Assembly: GCA_028622995.1 (NCBI GenBank)
Contig: JAJQJQ010000020.1
Span: forward strand, 682,001-746,000
From: Panagrolaimus kolymaensis
Lineage: Eukaryota > Nematoda > Chromadorea > Rhabditida > Panagrolaimidae
Length of the DNA stretch: 64,000 nt
Direction of reading: 5' to 3'
Under the pieces are notes generated by a model. That model was not told where the DNA came from. It did no database searches and saw only the letters and a program-made list of their open reading frames with translations. A program made the translations under genes and the position numbers. This document shows, in pieces, positions 10,731-23,047 of this stretch (position 1 is the first letter of the stretch; each line of letters begins with the position of its first letter).

Positions 10731-13173
10731 ATGCAAAGAATAAGCGATTATTTTGATGTAGTCAAAAACGGCAATATAAATCAAGCCATTTGCACTTTTT
10801 GTCATCAAAGTATCAACTTTGTCGCTCGCGTTTTTCTTCTGATTCAAAATTTTGTTTCCAATCAATTGGATGAGCCGATTACCTCAAGGCACACGTCTCT
10901 CCAATCAAACTGACTCTATCGAACATCTTCATCTGGAATGCTTAAAGTTATCGTCACCTCAATTATCAAAAGTAACAACATCAACGAAAACAGGATGCGA
11001 AGATCATAAACATTCAATGGGTATGTTTTTTTTGTTTTGTTTTTAATTATTAGTTTAAATTATTTGATTGTTTTTTAGCAGAAGGACCTCATAAAGCTGG
11101 AGAAATCCTTGGTGGCGGATATTCTTTTGCTAATGGCGATTGTAAACTGATTGGAAAAGATGGTAAAGTGGTAAGCTTTTAAAGGGACATAGCTATTTCA
11201 TGCCTTTTTTGAAATTTCGTTTGCGGGCACTGAAAGTTACACTTGGTAAGGCGCGTGTTTGAATTACCGTGTAAGACAGAAGTGACACGGTAATTCAAAC
11301 ACGCGCCGCCCCGACTGTTCCTATCAGCCCCAGTATCGAAATTTTTGAAAAGGCATGAAATAGCTATGTCCCTTTAAACCATGCCTTATAAATAAACCTT
11401 TTCGTTTCCTAATAATACCTTTAGTTATTCTTTTTAGGTATTAATAAATCGTTTGCATGCTGCTTCAATGAGCTTATTCTTGTCAACTGCTTTACTCAAT
11501 GCAAAGTTTCCAGAAAGTGGCAAAAAGTTGGTTCATCTTCCATTATTTACTTCAAATGAGATTGTGGATGCTATTGAAATGTCAAATTGGGTTATTCATC
11601 AATGGTTAGAACATCATCGAATTCCTGATATTCATCATTTATCTTTTCATTGCGGAATCAATCTTCTTCGAATTGCTGCCTTCTTTCAATTTGATCATCT
11701 TCTAAAAGCTCTTGAAAAATGCATTGAGAAGCAAATTACACCTGAAAATCTCATTCAAGCTTACCGAATTGCTCAAGTCACGAATGCTAAACTTGCTCAA
11801 CGATTATGGCTTCGAATTTTAACTGATTTCGCATTGTTATGTGAAAATAATAGCTATGCTTATTTGTCTCCTGAAGAAATTAATGAATGCTTCAACGATT
11901 CTAAATTGAACATTAAATGGATTTATGATAAAGATGTGTTGAGAGAATACAAACGGGTAAGATTTTTGAATGATATAAAAACAATTACACTCTTTGCATA
12001 AAGCTTTGACATTTATTTTTGATCTTTATATTAAAAATTTTTTTTCAGTTAAGAAAAGTGCTTTTGAACGTTGATTCCCATCATGAAGAAATCGATCACT
12101 ACCTTGGAACAGAAAGATTTGGAGCTTTTGGAACTCAAAATCAATCAAGAATCCCACAAAGCGTGATCATTGCACAAGCTGGATGGACTTCAATTGGTAC
12201 AACGAAGAAGGTTGATATCTATGATTATCACCGTGAAAAATGGCTTGATGACATTAAGGTTTCACTTGAAGAAGAAAAATCTCGAGCTTATCATGGTTTA
12301 ACACCAAACAGTCGTGGAATTTTATGCATGGGTGGTTTTAATGGTAGAAATTATTTCCGTTCTACAGCATTTCTTGATTTCAATACATGCCAATGGAAAC
12401 CAGTATGTGCTATGGTTGAGCCACGATGTTACCTCGGTATGGAAAAGATTGATGATGATAATATAATCGCTGCTGGTGGTTCTAATGGTCAAAGTCGCCT
12501 TCGAACAGCAGAAATTTATAATTTTGAAGAAAATCAATGGTTGAAAGCTGGATCAATGTCTATCGTTAGGTAAGCGCTAGCTGGATGGTTAAGAAATAAG
12601 CTAATTTTTCTTCCTTTTAGATCCGATGCCTGTGCTGCTTCATTAACTTCCTTACGCCGAGTATACATGGTTGGTGGATTTGATGGTAAAGTTTGTCATC
12701 GAACACTTGAATACTATGTTCCTGAACGTGATCAATGGATAATAGAAAGAGGCTTAATGCATTCAAAGCGAACTGGTGTTGGTGCTGTAGGTGTTCTAAA
12801 CAATATCATCATTGCCATTGCTGGATTTGATGGAACTCATCGTCTTTCTACCACTGAAATGTTTGATGTTCGTGAAGGAATTTGGCATGAACTTTCTGAT
12901 CTCAATATTCCACGATCAAATTTTGGTAATACTGTACTTGAAGGTGAACCATGGGTTATGGGTGGCTATAGTACCGATCAAACAACAGCTGAGTGTGAAC
13001 GCTTTGACATGAAATTAAATCGCTGGATAGTTATGCCATCATTAAATACTTCTCGTTCAGCTGTAGCCTGTTGCACTGTATCAAATATCGAATGGATCAA
13101 CAAAATTATTGATCGTGGTGATAATGTCTTGATTGGTGATCTTCGAACTTCAACAACTCTCAATTACTCTTGA
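10731..13173 (+). CDS. BED-finger/BTB-BACK-Kelch protein
   Basis: BTB-Kelch proteins usually serve as substrate adaptors for Cullin-3 ubiquitin ligases. Six exons are inferred (10731-10809, 10889-11020, 11079-11170, 11438-11956, 12049-12569, 12621-13173), 631 aa. Residues about 1-45 look like a BED zinc finger: CTFC, then a helix ending HLHLEC, with the two halves joined across the first intron. BTB covers about 80-200 (NRLHAASMSLFLSTALLNAK), BACK about 200-310, and five to six Kelch repeats follow (GGFNGRNYF, MVGGFDGKVCHRTLEYY, IAGFDGTHRLSTTEMFD). The first intron is the least certain part of the model, because its acceptor CTCAAG is weak. A 201-bp palindromic element sits in intron 3. A polyadenylation signal AATAAA lies at 13226. 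Confidence 0.8.
11178..11378. mobile_element. 201-bp palindromic MITE in Kelch-gene intron
   Basis: Both ends carry TTTAAAGGGACATAGC in inverse orientation, and the terminal inverted repeats extend about 40 bp. The interior holds a second inverted repeat (GGCGCGTGTTTGAATTACCG and its complement around an 11-base loop). The end TTTAAA is itself a palindrome, so a TTAA- or TA-type target duplication cannot be separated from the element end. It contains no ORF. It sits wholly inside an intron and leaves both splice sites intact. Confidence 0.8.
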
Positions 13174-14287
13174 AATTTTTCCATTTTATTTCTTAACCTT
13201 TTTCAATCATTTAAAACAAGGAAACAATAAAATCGCTTGACTACTAATCTATTGTATTTTTATTTAAACTATTTTCTTTCACTACTTTGGCTTATTTGTG
13301 TTACAGAAATTAGGGCGATAATCTTGAGGATATATGGGAGCTCTTTTGGACGTGACAGGAAAATTATACGGATTTGTTGATGACGAACCTTGCGTATTTT
13401 TTTTTGAATGATTTTTTGTATTCATTTAAAAATTTTGGCAGTACTCTTCAGACACTTGTTTTTCTTTTTATTTTTGTTCAACCTTCATAGACAAACACAA
13501 ACGCTCCAAAAACTCACAAATATTTTTGATTTTTTTTTTCAAAACAAAAATTGTTTTTTACACGATGTCTTGTTTTTGTCATAAAAATTGGCTCATTCGG
13601 CAGAAAAATAATATTGAAAAAAGTGGAAGGGAAAGATTCGAGAAAGATAAACGAAAAAGTCGCAATCTTTTTAATTAGTTCTTTCTCTTCTTTCTTTCTT
13701 CAATAATCAATTTCCCTTTTTCAGCAAAAAATATTTTCTTCTCTCCTTTTGATAGAATATCAAAAATAGACTAATATACGGACACACGCATCAGGATGTT
13801 TTTCAATGATTGGGGCTTTCCCTTTCCTATTTTTTTGTGGGTTCAAAGTATGCTGCTTTTCTATGGGATGGTTGGTTGTTCACGTGTTTGTTCACAATCT
13901 TCCTCTGTTTGTGATTGACTTTTCTTATTTTGAAAAATAAAAACAAAGGGAGACTTGCTTTAGTTGAACGAATCGAAAGAGTAAATATTATTTATGTATG
14001 TACGTGCATTTTAGTTTCCCGTGTTGGTTTTTTCCTTCTAGAAAAGTTGGAATTTAAAAGTCGGGGAAGCAACTAATATTAAACAGACACACACTTTTGA
14101 TTTTTCTGCAAACAGCTGTTTTGCCCGCTTCTTTTCTTTCTCCCCGTGTTTTTCAAATTTTGCGTCGCTTGCATTTTTTGAGGTTTATTTTTGATTAATT
14201 TTTGCTCGCTTGCAAACTTTGTTTTTGTTGATTGAATTTATTTTTAAATAACTCAAAATAAAGTTTTTAGTATAACAAAAAGCAATC
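13174..14287. other. Intergenic: Kelch 3' end and F-box promoter
   Basis: It holds the Kelch polyadenylation signal (13226-13231), then T-rich low-complexity sequence with many TTTTTG and TTTCTTT runs. No coding or repeat structure is visible. Confidence 0.6.
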
Positions 14288-15740
14288 ATGTGTCCACTTT
14301 CAACTCCAACCCATTCAAGCTTTGATTGGAATTTGGCACCATTTTTAGTTAAGAAAAAGATCATCGATGAATTAACTCCTCGTTCAGTTGGCATCTTTTC
14401 AAATGTTTCACGCGAATGCTATTATTTAACAGAAAAATATCGTCATCTTCATATTATTGATTCATGCTCATTTAATTTACAAATATTTGATAATGGTAGT
14501 TTCAAAGCTACTATTTTTGAAGGTTGCGATATTGATGATGATCGGGATAAAACTGAAGGAATTTTTGATCGAAATGCAGCTTCCCATTTAGCACTAAGTT
14601 TTGAATCAGCACCTGAAACAATTATATTTGAAGAAAAGGTTCAAGATTTAATCGAATTTTTTCGTCATGTTCACGCGATTGGAACCATCGAAATTGATAT
14701 TCAATGCAATGAAGCTTCAAAGGATGCAAAAGAAACCCTTGAAACAATTTGGAGCGAATTTGGACGCGGTTTAGAAAGCGCACAAAAGGTTAGCTTCTTT
14801 TCTGCTATATTTTTTACTCCTCACAATTTTTGTTCTACAAATCAAAGTCCCAAACATATTTTATGTCATAAAAGATTTTGTCAACAACATTTTTTTAAGT
14901 TTGCACTGCTGCAATTTTTGCCAGAGTTCAAATAATTAATTTTTTCTTTATTTTCAAATGAATTGAAAACTAATGCAGATGACAAATACCGTAATAAAAT
15001 TTAACGGTTAAAAGTTAAATTAATATTGACATGACTTTTTTGCGAGAAGAAAAAACACGTGAATTACCTGTTAGTTTTTGGATGATTTTTTTTGAGATCG
15101 AAAAGTCAAAATTAATTTCCACTTATTTACCCATCCAAACTGAACAAAAACAAAATTTCTTAGATTAATTAAGATTAAATTTATTTTAGATAATCCTCCA
15201 TCGTTTTCCAAATTATTTACTATCTCCACTTTTCAAGAAGCTCCAAAAATGTGAAAGTTTAGCCTTACTTTCATGTCGTCGTTCTCTTTCGGATCAAATT
15301 GATTCAACTTCGCTTTTAAATGCAGCAAAGTTCCTTCCACCTTTGAAACGATTTGTGTAAGTTTTTTCTTCGTTGAAAATTAACCAAAAATTACCTCTAC
15401 AGAATGTTTTAGTTGTGATTATTTAATTCGACCCAATGATTCCCTTCTTCAAATAATTTCTCAAAAATTTGATGACCTCGAGCTTTTATTTATTTTTGGA
15501 GTTTCTGAAAAAACTATCGAAGGATTTCTTCGTTCTGCATCTTTGTCAGAAAATTGCCGACTAATCTTTTCATTTTCTGAAGGCTTTTATCAATGGGCCC
15601 GCGTTGAAAAAGCCATACGTAATTCATCAAAATGGATTGAAAAACTTCCTGTAAATACTCTTCCAGCTGCATATTCCGCCGTTTGCCGCAATAGTAACAT
15701 CCTCATTGGGCTTGTTAAACCTTATCGAGCCCTCTTGTAA
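14288..15740 (+). CDS. F-box-like protein
   Basis: Three exons (14288-14788, 15190-15356, 15413-15740) give 331 aa. Near the N-terminus, FLVKKKIIDELTPRSVGIF followed by SRECYYLTEKY fits the helical F-box/F-box-like pattern that recruits SKP1 in SCF ubiquitin ligases. The rest has regularly spaced leucines and hydrophobics, as in the substrate-binding domains of the large nematode F-box families, but no repeat can be named. The 401-bp first intron is long for this window. The second intron uses AATGTTTTAG; the nearer CTACAG would bring a stop into frame. AATAAA follows at about 15941. Confidence 0.65.
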
Positions 15741-16425
15741 TTGGATATTTTAGAATATTTTGTATATGAATTTTTTGTGTTTACCAAATGTGTAAATAAT
15801 TTTTTTGGTCAGTTATATTTCTCCCAGGGTTCAAATATTTCTTTGTCAAAAAATGATGTGATATTTTTATCTGATATTATAATTATTATTTGTGTACATA
15901 TTTTGATATTTACGAGTAATCTCCACAACTTTTATTGATAATAAAAAAAGTTAATGTTTTTAAACCGATGATAACGAAACCAATGAGAAAACAATGAGAC
16001 ATTTTTAGATAAACAATGACGTATTAAAATGAAAGAAGACGTTGCGCTGTCTCTGAAAACGAGAAAAAAATTGATTAATAGCCAATCACATCATTTTAAA
16101 AATTATGTCCATTTCTAATTTTTATACTTGATTCTTTATTTGGTAAAGCTATGAGGACTTCTTCATAAAACTTGAATTCCTCCTCAGAATTTAAAAATTA
16201 ACTTATTTTGCTGCTTAAATTTTAATTTTAGATATAATTTTTTTTCAATTCTGTATAAAATTTACTACCGTTATTTGAAAAGCTTCGGAACTTTTTACAA
16301 CTTGACCCTTGCTTTACCATAATGATGAATTAACTATAAAAGAAAAGAATATTTAACTTTATTAAAAGCTTTAAAAAAGGCATAAAATAATATGTATTTT
16401 ATTAAATCGAAAGTATAAAGAAAAG
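15741..16425. other. Intergenic between convergent genes
   Basis: An AT-rich spacer between the 3' ends of the F-box-like gene (+) and the first GTPase gene (-). AATAAA-type signals occur for the left gene. Nothing else is seen. Confidence 0.6.
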
Positions 16426-19353
16426 TTAAACTAAATATTTATCAATGAAGGAATCAGCGACAGGGGTTTCTCCATTTTCACATTCTAAAGAAAAATTAAT
16501 AAATGAGAGCAATGATGAAGGCTTAATATGATTTATTTCAACGTTGCAATGTTCAGCTTCTTCTTTGATAATATTCATATCGATCTCTTTCAAATAAGCT
16601 CGTGCTGTATTTCCTAGTTCCAACAATTCCAACGCCTTTGCAGTTAAATAATGGAAAATTAATAAACAGTTTGAATTTTTATGATCCATAATTTGTTTTT
16701 GTTCTGCTAAAACATTTCCCAAATCTTTGATTATTTGAAGCTCAATTGGAACCAATGGTTTTGAAGCGGTGATTTTATAGAAAAACTTTTCACAAGCTTG
16801 TTTGGATTTCTTCCAACTATTTTCATAATCTTCCATTGTAGCACAAGTGTATTCAATTCCTTGATTTTTAGCGCAAAGATAAAGGAAGGATTCATTATCG
16901 ACGCAAAAAATATTATCACTTGAAAGTTGAAATGTGACTCCCTTGTTTTTGAGAAGGTTGTTGGAGAATTGAGTTAAAGGTTGCATAGAATCACCTGGAC
17001 CAAAGAAAGTTCCTCGTGAATGCGTCATAAAGAAAATAACTTTAGAGAGAGCAGATTTAGGGAAAATGGATAATAAATCGCTCATAGCATTTGAAAAGCT
17101 TACATCCATTCGAGATTCATTTGCTTTTAACACAAAACAAATTGCGTGGAGATAATCCAATGAACAAATATAATCACGAATTTTTTCGAGATTGTGGGTA
17201 TCTTTTTCAATTCCCGATGTATCACTCAATCCCGGAGTATCAATGAAATTTATTTTAAATCCATTTAATTCAAATGAATGTTGTTTACAATCTTGGGTGG
17301 TGGAATATACGGTTGCATCATATATTTCATTTTCATCTGGCATTCCAATGGAAACTATAGTTTCACTGTAATCTTGATTAAACACTTTAAATTGGCAAGG
17401 AATAATATAATCCAAATCATTTTCCAACGCATCTTTGCTTGAATCAAATTTTAAATAATTTGATATCGCATTTAATAAAGTTGATTTACCCATTCCTGAT
17501 TCACCAATAACGACAATGTTAATATTTTTAGTGTGAGCTGATTTTTCTTTTACCTTTTCAAGCTTCCGTTTTGCTGCGCCATTAGAATTTTTAATTTTTG
17601 GGTGTTTTTGATAGACGCTTTGCGTTTGAGGATCGTCAAAAATATTTTCTATTTCTACATTCATCATATTTTCATTTTCATCCGCTTCTTGTGAAGTGGA
17701 CCATGGTAAAACATTCGATTCATGAGAGATTTTTATGGGCTTCATCAATCCTTTTTTATTTTCATAATACCAAGCTGTTTCATTTTTATCCGGTGTAAGG
17801 TCTCCAGCAAAGTCGTTAGCAGCTTCATGAGGTATACAAACAAGGAATATTTTTTGCTTCTCAAAAGTATCATAATCTTCATTGAAAGCAGCAACATTAT
17901 CTTCACCATTAATAATTAACACTTTTTGATGATTTCTTTGTTTTAGCTGCAAAATATTTTTATGTTTTGATTCACGAATAACATGCATAAATTTTCCATT
18001 GATATTTTCAAAATTATTTCGTTCCAAAAATCCAAAAATTAAATGAAATATATTAAAAAATATAATATTTCGATCAATAATTTCATTTTCAACTGATGTT
18101 TTTTTGATTAGCAAAATTTTTTTACGTAAAAATCTTTGACATTCTGATTTTAGAATTACCAACGAATGGAGCAAATCTTTGACGTATTCGATTGAGGCAC
18201 GCACAGTTAGTTTTGTGTTAGGATTGAGTATTGGATTTTCAAGAATATATTTACCTTTTTCTTCAATTTTAATGTTTAATTCTTTTAAATCAGTAAAATA
18301 TTTCCGCTTCTGCGATGCTGAATTTGGTGAATCAGTTTCAACTCCAGAGCGTCTTAAAAAGTTTTCAACTCCATGAATAATAAATTCAAGCCGCAATAAT
18401 TTATCCAAAATTTCAATCGAATCAACACTTTCTTGCCAAATATTAGTATTTTTCTTCATTTTTTCTAAATCGAATCTTACAACTTTATTGTCCCATCGTT
18501 GTTCAACTCTTCCATAAGCATAATTTATGGCTGCTTTAACACTTTCATGCGAATTCCATTCATTAAAATTGGTTAAAGTTTCAACCATAAAATCTTGTGA
18601 ACCTTGATTGCTTTCCATAAATTCATTAAGATTATCAATAATAGGATGAAGAAGGTCGTTAGCAGAATTGTTTTTAGGAATAACTCGAATAAGGACAATA
18701 TTACCATAATAGACATTTTTAACAAAATGTGTAGTATCATGGATTTTATTATAGGCTTTTGCACGTTTTTGCTGAAAGACTAAATGTTTAATCATTTGGT
18801 AGGCTAAAATAGTAACCTAGAGCTTCCCTCGTGCCAATAAGCTTTTTTCGCTCACAATAAAAGTAAAAACCTTTTTAGATTAAAAAAAAGGAAGCACCAA
18901 AAAATTTTAAAACTTATTAGAAACTAAGAACAAATTTTAGAAATAAGCCCATTTTTTATGAGTCATTTAAAATTTAACTTACTTTTAGAGTTTTTTCGAC
19001 TTTGATGATAGCGAATTTAGGAGATGAGTTAAGAACAAAGGACATAAATTTAGTATTATTTTTTGAATAACAAAGATTTTGAACCTAAAATTAAAAAGCC
19101 ATAATTAAATAAATGATTTAGTCAAATGGCATACAAATGATGGGGGAGAAATATTTAATACATTGCATAAACCATCCCCAAAATTGTTATAATCAATTAA
19201 TTCGGAGTTAAGAGTCGTATTGGAATGGGCTTGAACTTCATTAACTTGAACATCATAAAAAAATCGAGGTTGAAGGCCTTCACTTCGAATATCATACCAT
19301 TGACCGGGTTCAACGGAGTTTCCTAAATTAAGGATGCTTTTTGAGGATTCCAT
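16426..19353 (-). CDS. SNTX/MACPF-like N-terminus plus P-loop GTPase (cluster gene A)
   Basis: Three exons on the minus strand (19135-19353, 18983-19084, 16426-18771) give 888 aa. Residues about 1-170 match the start of the SNTX/MACPF-like domain shared by many animal proteins (LGNSVEPGQWYD at the start, THFVKNVYYG later). A helical region follows, then a GTPase domain around 445-700: G1 GESGMGKS, G3 FIDTPGLSD, and MTHSRG where a classical G4 [NT]KxD would stand, as in AIG1/septin-like GTPases. Exon positions equal those of the neighbour at 19.5-22.9 kb. The GTPase DNA is about 98% identical to that neighbour while the flanks are not. There is no C-terminal SPRY domain and no signal peptide. 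The cellular role is unknown; similarity to the domain does not indicate toxicity. Confidence 0.75.
16781..17487 (-). repeat. 0.7-kb tract nearly identical to 19902-20608
   Basis: Inside the GTPase exon, this tract aligns without gaps at an offset of 3121 bp to the neighbouring gene, with about 14 differences in 707 bp. Similarity drops sharply at both edges. It covers G1 (its last bases) through the region after G4. The sequence pattern fits gene conversion or a very recent partial exchange between the two paralogues. Confidence 0.8.
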
Positions 19354-19537
19354 AATTTAGTTTCTGAAATCATCAATTAGACAAATAATTTGAAAGAAAT
19401 TTATAATATTAAAAACGCGAAAAATTAAACGCCTTTTGTTTTAAAGTTAATTCTTCAAATTTTATTATATTATTTATTAAAATTATTTCACAAAATTAAT
19501 TTTTTAAATATAAAATGAAAATATTTAATAAAGTCAA

Positions 19538-22500
19538 TTAATTACGCAATTTTGGAGCAAAGTTTTTTATGCATATTGAAGAAGCTGGCATGGAAGTGTT
19601 TTTACAAACTTGCATAAAATCTTCGACACCTTGAAATAAGTTTTTAAATGGAACTTTTCCTGATTCATCTTCCTTTATTTTCCTCCCAACAACCTTTAAA
19701 TTTGTTTCAGTCAAATATGTTTCTGCAACATTTCCAAGCTCAATGTGTTTTAACGCTTTTGCAGTCAATAAATGATAAGCCATTGCTTCGGCACTTGCAC
19801 GAGTCGACAATATTTCTTTTTGTTCTTTAAGGACATCTCTGAGTTCTTTAATTAAACAAATTTTATAAATTTTTAATGGCTCTGCCTTCGTTATTTTATT
19901 GAAAAACTTTTCGCACGCTTGTTTGGATTTCTTCCAGCTATTTTCATAATCTTCCATTGTAGCACCAGTGTATTCAATTCCTTGATTTTTAGCGCAAAGA
20001 TAAAGGAAGGATTCATTATCGACGCAAAAAATATTATCACTTGAAAGTTGAAATGTGACTCCCTTGTTTTTGAGAAGGTTGTTGGAGAATTGAGTTAAAG
20101 GTTGCATAGAATCACCTGGACCAAAGAAAGTTCCTCGTGAATGAGTCATAAAGAAAATAACTTTAGAGAGAGCAGATTTAGGGAAAATAGATAATAGGTC
20201 GCTCATAGCATTTGAAAAGCTTACATCCATTCGAGATTCATTTGCTTTTAACACAAAACAAATTGCGTGGAGATAATCCAGTGAACAAATAAAATCACGA
20301 ATTTTTTCGAGATTGTTAGCATCTTTTTCAATTCCCGCTGTATCGCTCAATCCCGGAGTATCAATGAAATTTATTTTAAATCCATTTAATTCAAATGAAT
20401 GTTGTTTACAATCTTGGGTGGTGGAATATACGGTTGCATCATATATTTCATTTTCATCTGGCATTCCAATGGAAACTATAGTTTCACTGTAATCTTGATT
20501 AAACACTTTAAATTGGCAAGGAATAATATAATCCAAATCATTTTCCAACGCATCTTTGCTTGAATTAAATTTTAAATAATTTGATATCGCATTTAATAAA
20601 GTTGATTTTCCAACTCCTGATTCACCGATTACTACAATATTTAATGAAGATGAGCTTTTGACAGTATTTGACTGTGGAACAAATAACTTAACTGGTATAA
20701 TCGCATTTTCTTTTGTATCTGATTTATTGGTACTCGAATGTTTCTCTTCGGAGATATAAGCTTCTGCATGTTTGGATATCGTTGAAATTAAATATTTGTT
20801 TTTATATTCTTCCACCTTTGAACGTTGTTTCTTTGTTTTCTCCTCAACACCAGCAACATCATTACTTACATGTTCAATCGTTTTACTTTTGCTTCCTAAA
20901 TCATATGAAAATTTCGATGGTGAATCTATTGAATTATTTTCTTGTTGTATTCTTGTATGTTTATTTGACTTTATTCCCACATCTTTGGAAGAAATTGCAT
21001 AGTTAGTTGATTCGGGTATCGGTATATAGCTTGTTAGCTTTATTGAAGTACTGGATTCTTCTGGCTTATTTATATCATAAGCATTAATTTCTTCTTTTGC
21101 TTCACAACCTTGCTCTATTGATTTATAATATGTTTTGCTTAATGGATTGCAACGAGATACGGTTGAAACAAATTTTTGTATTCGGCTTTCTCCCTTTCCA
21201 CTTATATATTCAGGTCCATGATATTCATTATAGCATCTTAGGCTCATCCTGTAAATATCATTTTTTCCACAATTACAGAATATCTTTTTTGCATTTCCTT
21301 TACAAATAAGTTCATTGCAATCATAACAAATCCATACTCGATTTTCCTCTTTTTTACATCGGCAAATATCGGTAAAATTACTTCCTGTAGATGGAATTGC
21401 AGGTTGGCTTTGGATAATGGGTTTAGCTATTCCAAAACACCAAAATCTTGGGTGAATATGCAAGATAGCCTTTTCATCCTTTTTAAAACAATGTTTTTGC
21501 AAGTATGGCATTTTTGGTTGACCAGGCAAAAATGCAATTATCATATTTAATTTGCTCCATAATTTAGCTTCGGAATTTATCAAATCAAGGTTTCGTTCCT
21601 CTTGAATTAAAATAAAATTACAATTTGAAGCTAAAATTGATCCTTCTTGTCGAGTTGTATTTAAAACGAAATAAATGACATTTCCTTTTAGTTTGATATT
21701 GTTAGTGTCGACAACTGTATGAATATCGTTGCATAATGGCACTAGCGTTAACATCGAATCCAAAACGTGATTAATTTTGGGAGCCACAGGTTCATATTTT
21801 CCCTTGTATCTTTGCCTCATATAATCATAACATGTTAGCTGGAAACGATATATTTGAGTAAGCATATCCACTATCATATTTATGTATTCATATTGTTTGA
21901 GTTCTTTAAATTTAAAAAATTTATGGTTACGCAAATTGCTAACAACTTTTTCTTCCAAATAGCTTGTCAATGGAAGCAAAATTTCCGTGTTTATTGTAAT
22001 TCCAAGCTGCACCAACATGCTTTGAATTGCATTTTTTGCTATTTCCAATCTCAATAAATTTTTCACTGCTTGTTCTGTAGCGCTATCATCTTGTTGCCAT
22101 AATGATGTAGTCATAATTGAACTAAGGGTATATCTAATATTGCAATAATGATTCATTGTCATTTGTAGTTCTGCATATTTAACGGCTTCATCAATGGTTA
22201 AATGCTTTTTTAGTTCGAGCCAATTTGTTAATGTTTCAATTGTACAACATCGCTCCAACATGGGATGGTGTCTGGTATTTTGTTGAATTGATCCATAAAG
22301 TTCGTAAACATTTATATCTTCATCATCTGGTATTATTCTGATAAACACAATTGCACCATAGTCAATTTTTCCAACCACATGAGTTGCGTTTGAATTAACT
22401 TTGACGTCACCAAGTAAATATGTCTAAGAATAATGACATTTATTATTTATTAGCAATAAAGACAATAATACCTTTAAAATTTTTTCATACCGAATCAATA

Positions 22501-22851
22501 TATACTCTTTAACAGGTGGAAATAAAAATTGCATAACATTACTGACGTTTTTTAAAGGATAACACATTTCTCTAAGCTGCAACAAAGCAAGAGTATTTAT
22601 AAAAGTTAACCTATAAACAAATTTACCAATTGTTGTTTTGAGATCTTTAAAAATTCGGGGATTTGATCATCACTTTGAGTTCTTACAACCAAACATATTG
22701 CAAAAGACTCTTCCGTTTGATTAATGTCCTTTATTGAATAATCACGAATTATTATATCCATAAAGCCATCACCTTGCATGTCATACAACTGCCCAAGTTT
22801 TACTGATCTCCCCATTGTCAGGCAATTATTCCAATAAAAACGATTCCTCAT
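19538..22851 (-). CDS. SNTX/MACPF-like, Cys-rich, P-loop GTPase protein (cluster gene B)
   Basis: Three exons (22627-22851, 22472-22576, 19538-22423) give about 1071 aa. The N-terminus reads MGRSVKLGQLYDMQGDG, the typical opening of the SNTX/MACPF-like domain; exon 3 opens with ATHVVGKIDYGAIVFIRIIP. A cysteine-rich segment near residue 455 (CRCKKEENRVWICYDC, FCNCG) may bind zinc and is missing from gene A. The GTPase has G1 GESGVGKS, G3 FIDTPGLSD and MTHSRG in place of G4. The start is uncertain: 22851 and 22815 are in-frame ATGs, and a hydrophobic stretch (LSVIALISTFIYFIIH) lies upstream in frame without its own ATG, so an upstream exon encoding a membrane anchor is possible. Confidence 0.75.
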
Positions 22852-23047
22852 CTTCTTAATTTTTTGACTATGTTTATGGATTATAAAGTAAATAAAAGTA
22901 CTAATCAGCGCTATCACGCTTAAAACGTTTTTAAACACTATTATTTATAAAACTTTTTTATACATCATTATAAAAAAATAAAGTTACAATAATTGCGATA
23001 TCTGTGTTAAATAAAAATCAATTAGTTAATTACAAGATCAAAGAATT

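Noticed and set aside
16426..22851. Reading the SNTX-like genes as toxins
   Set aside because: The SNTX/MACPF-like domain occurs in many non-toxic animal proteins. These have no clear signal peptide and carry a GTPase domain, so an intracellular role is more likely.
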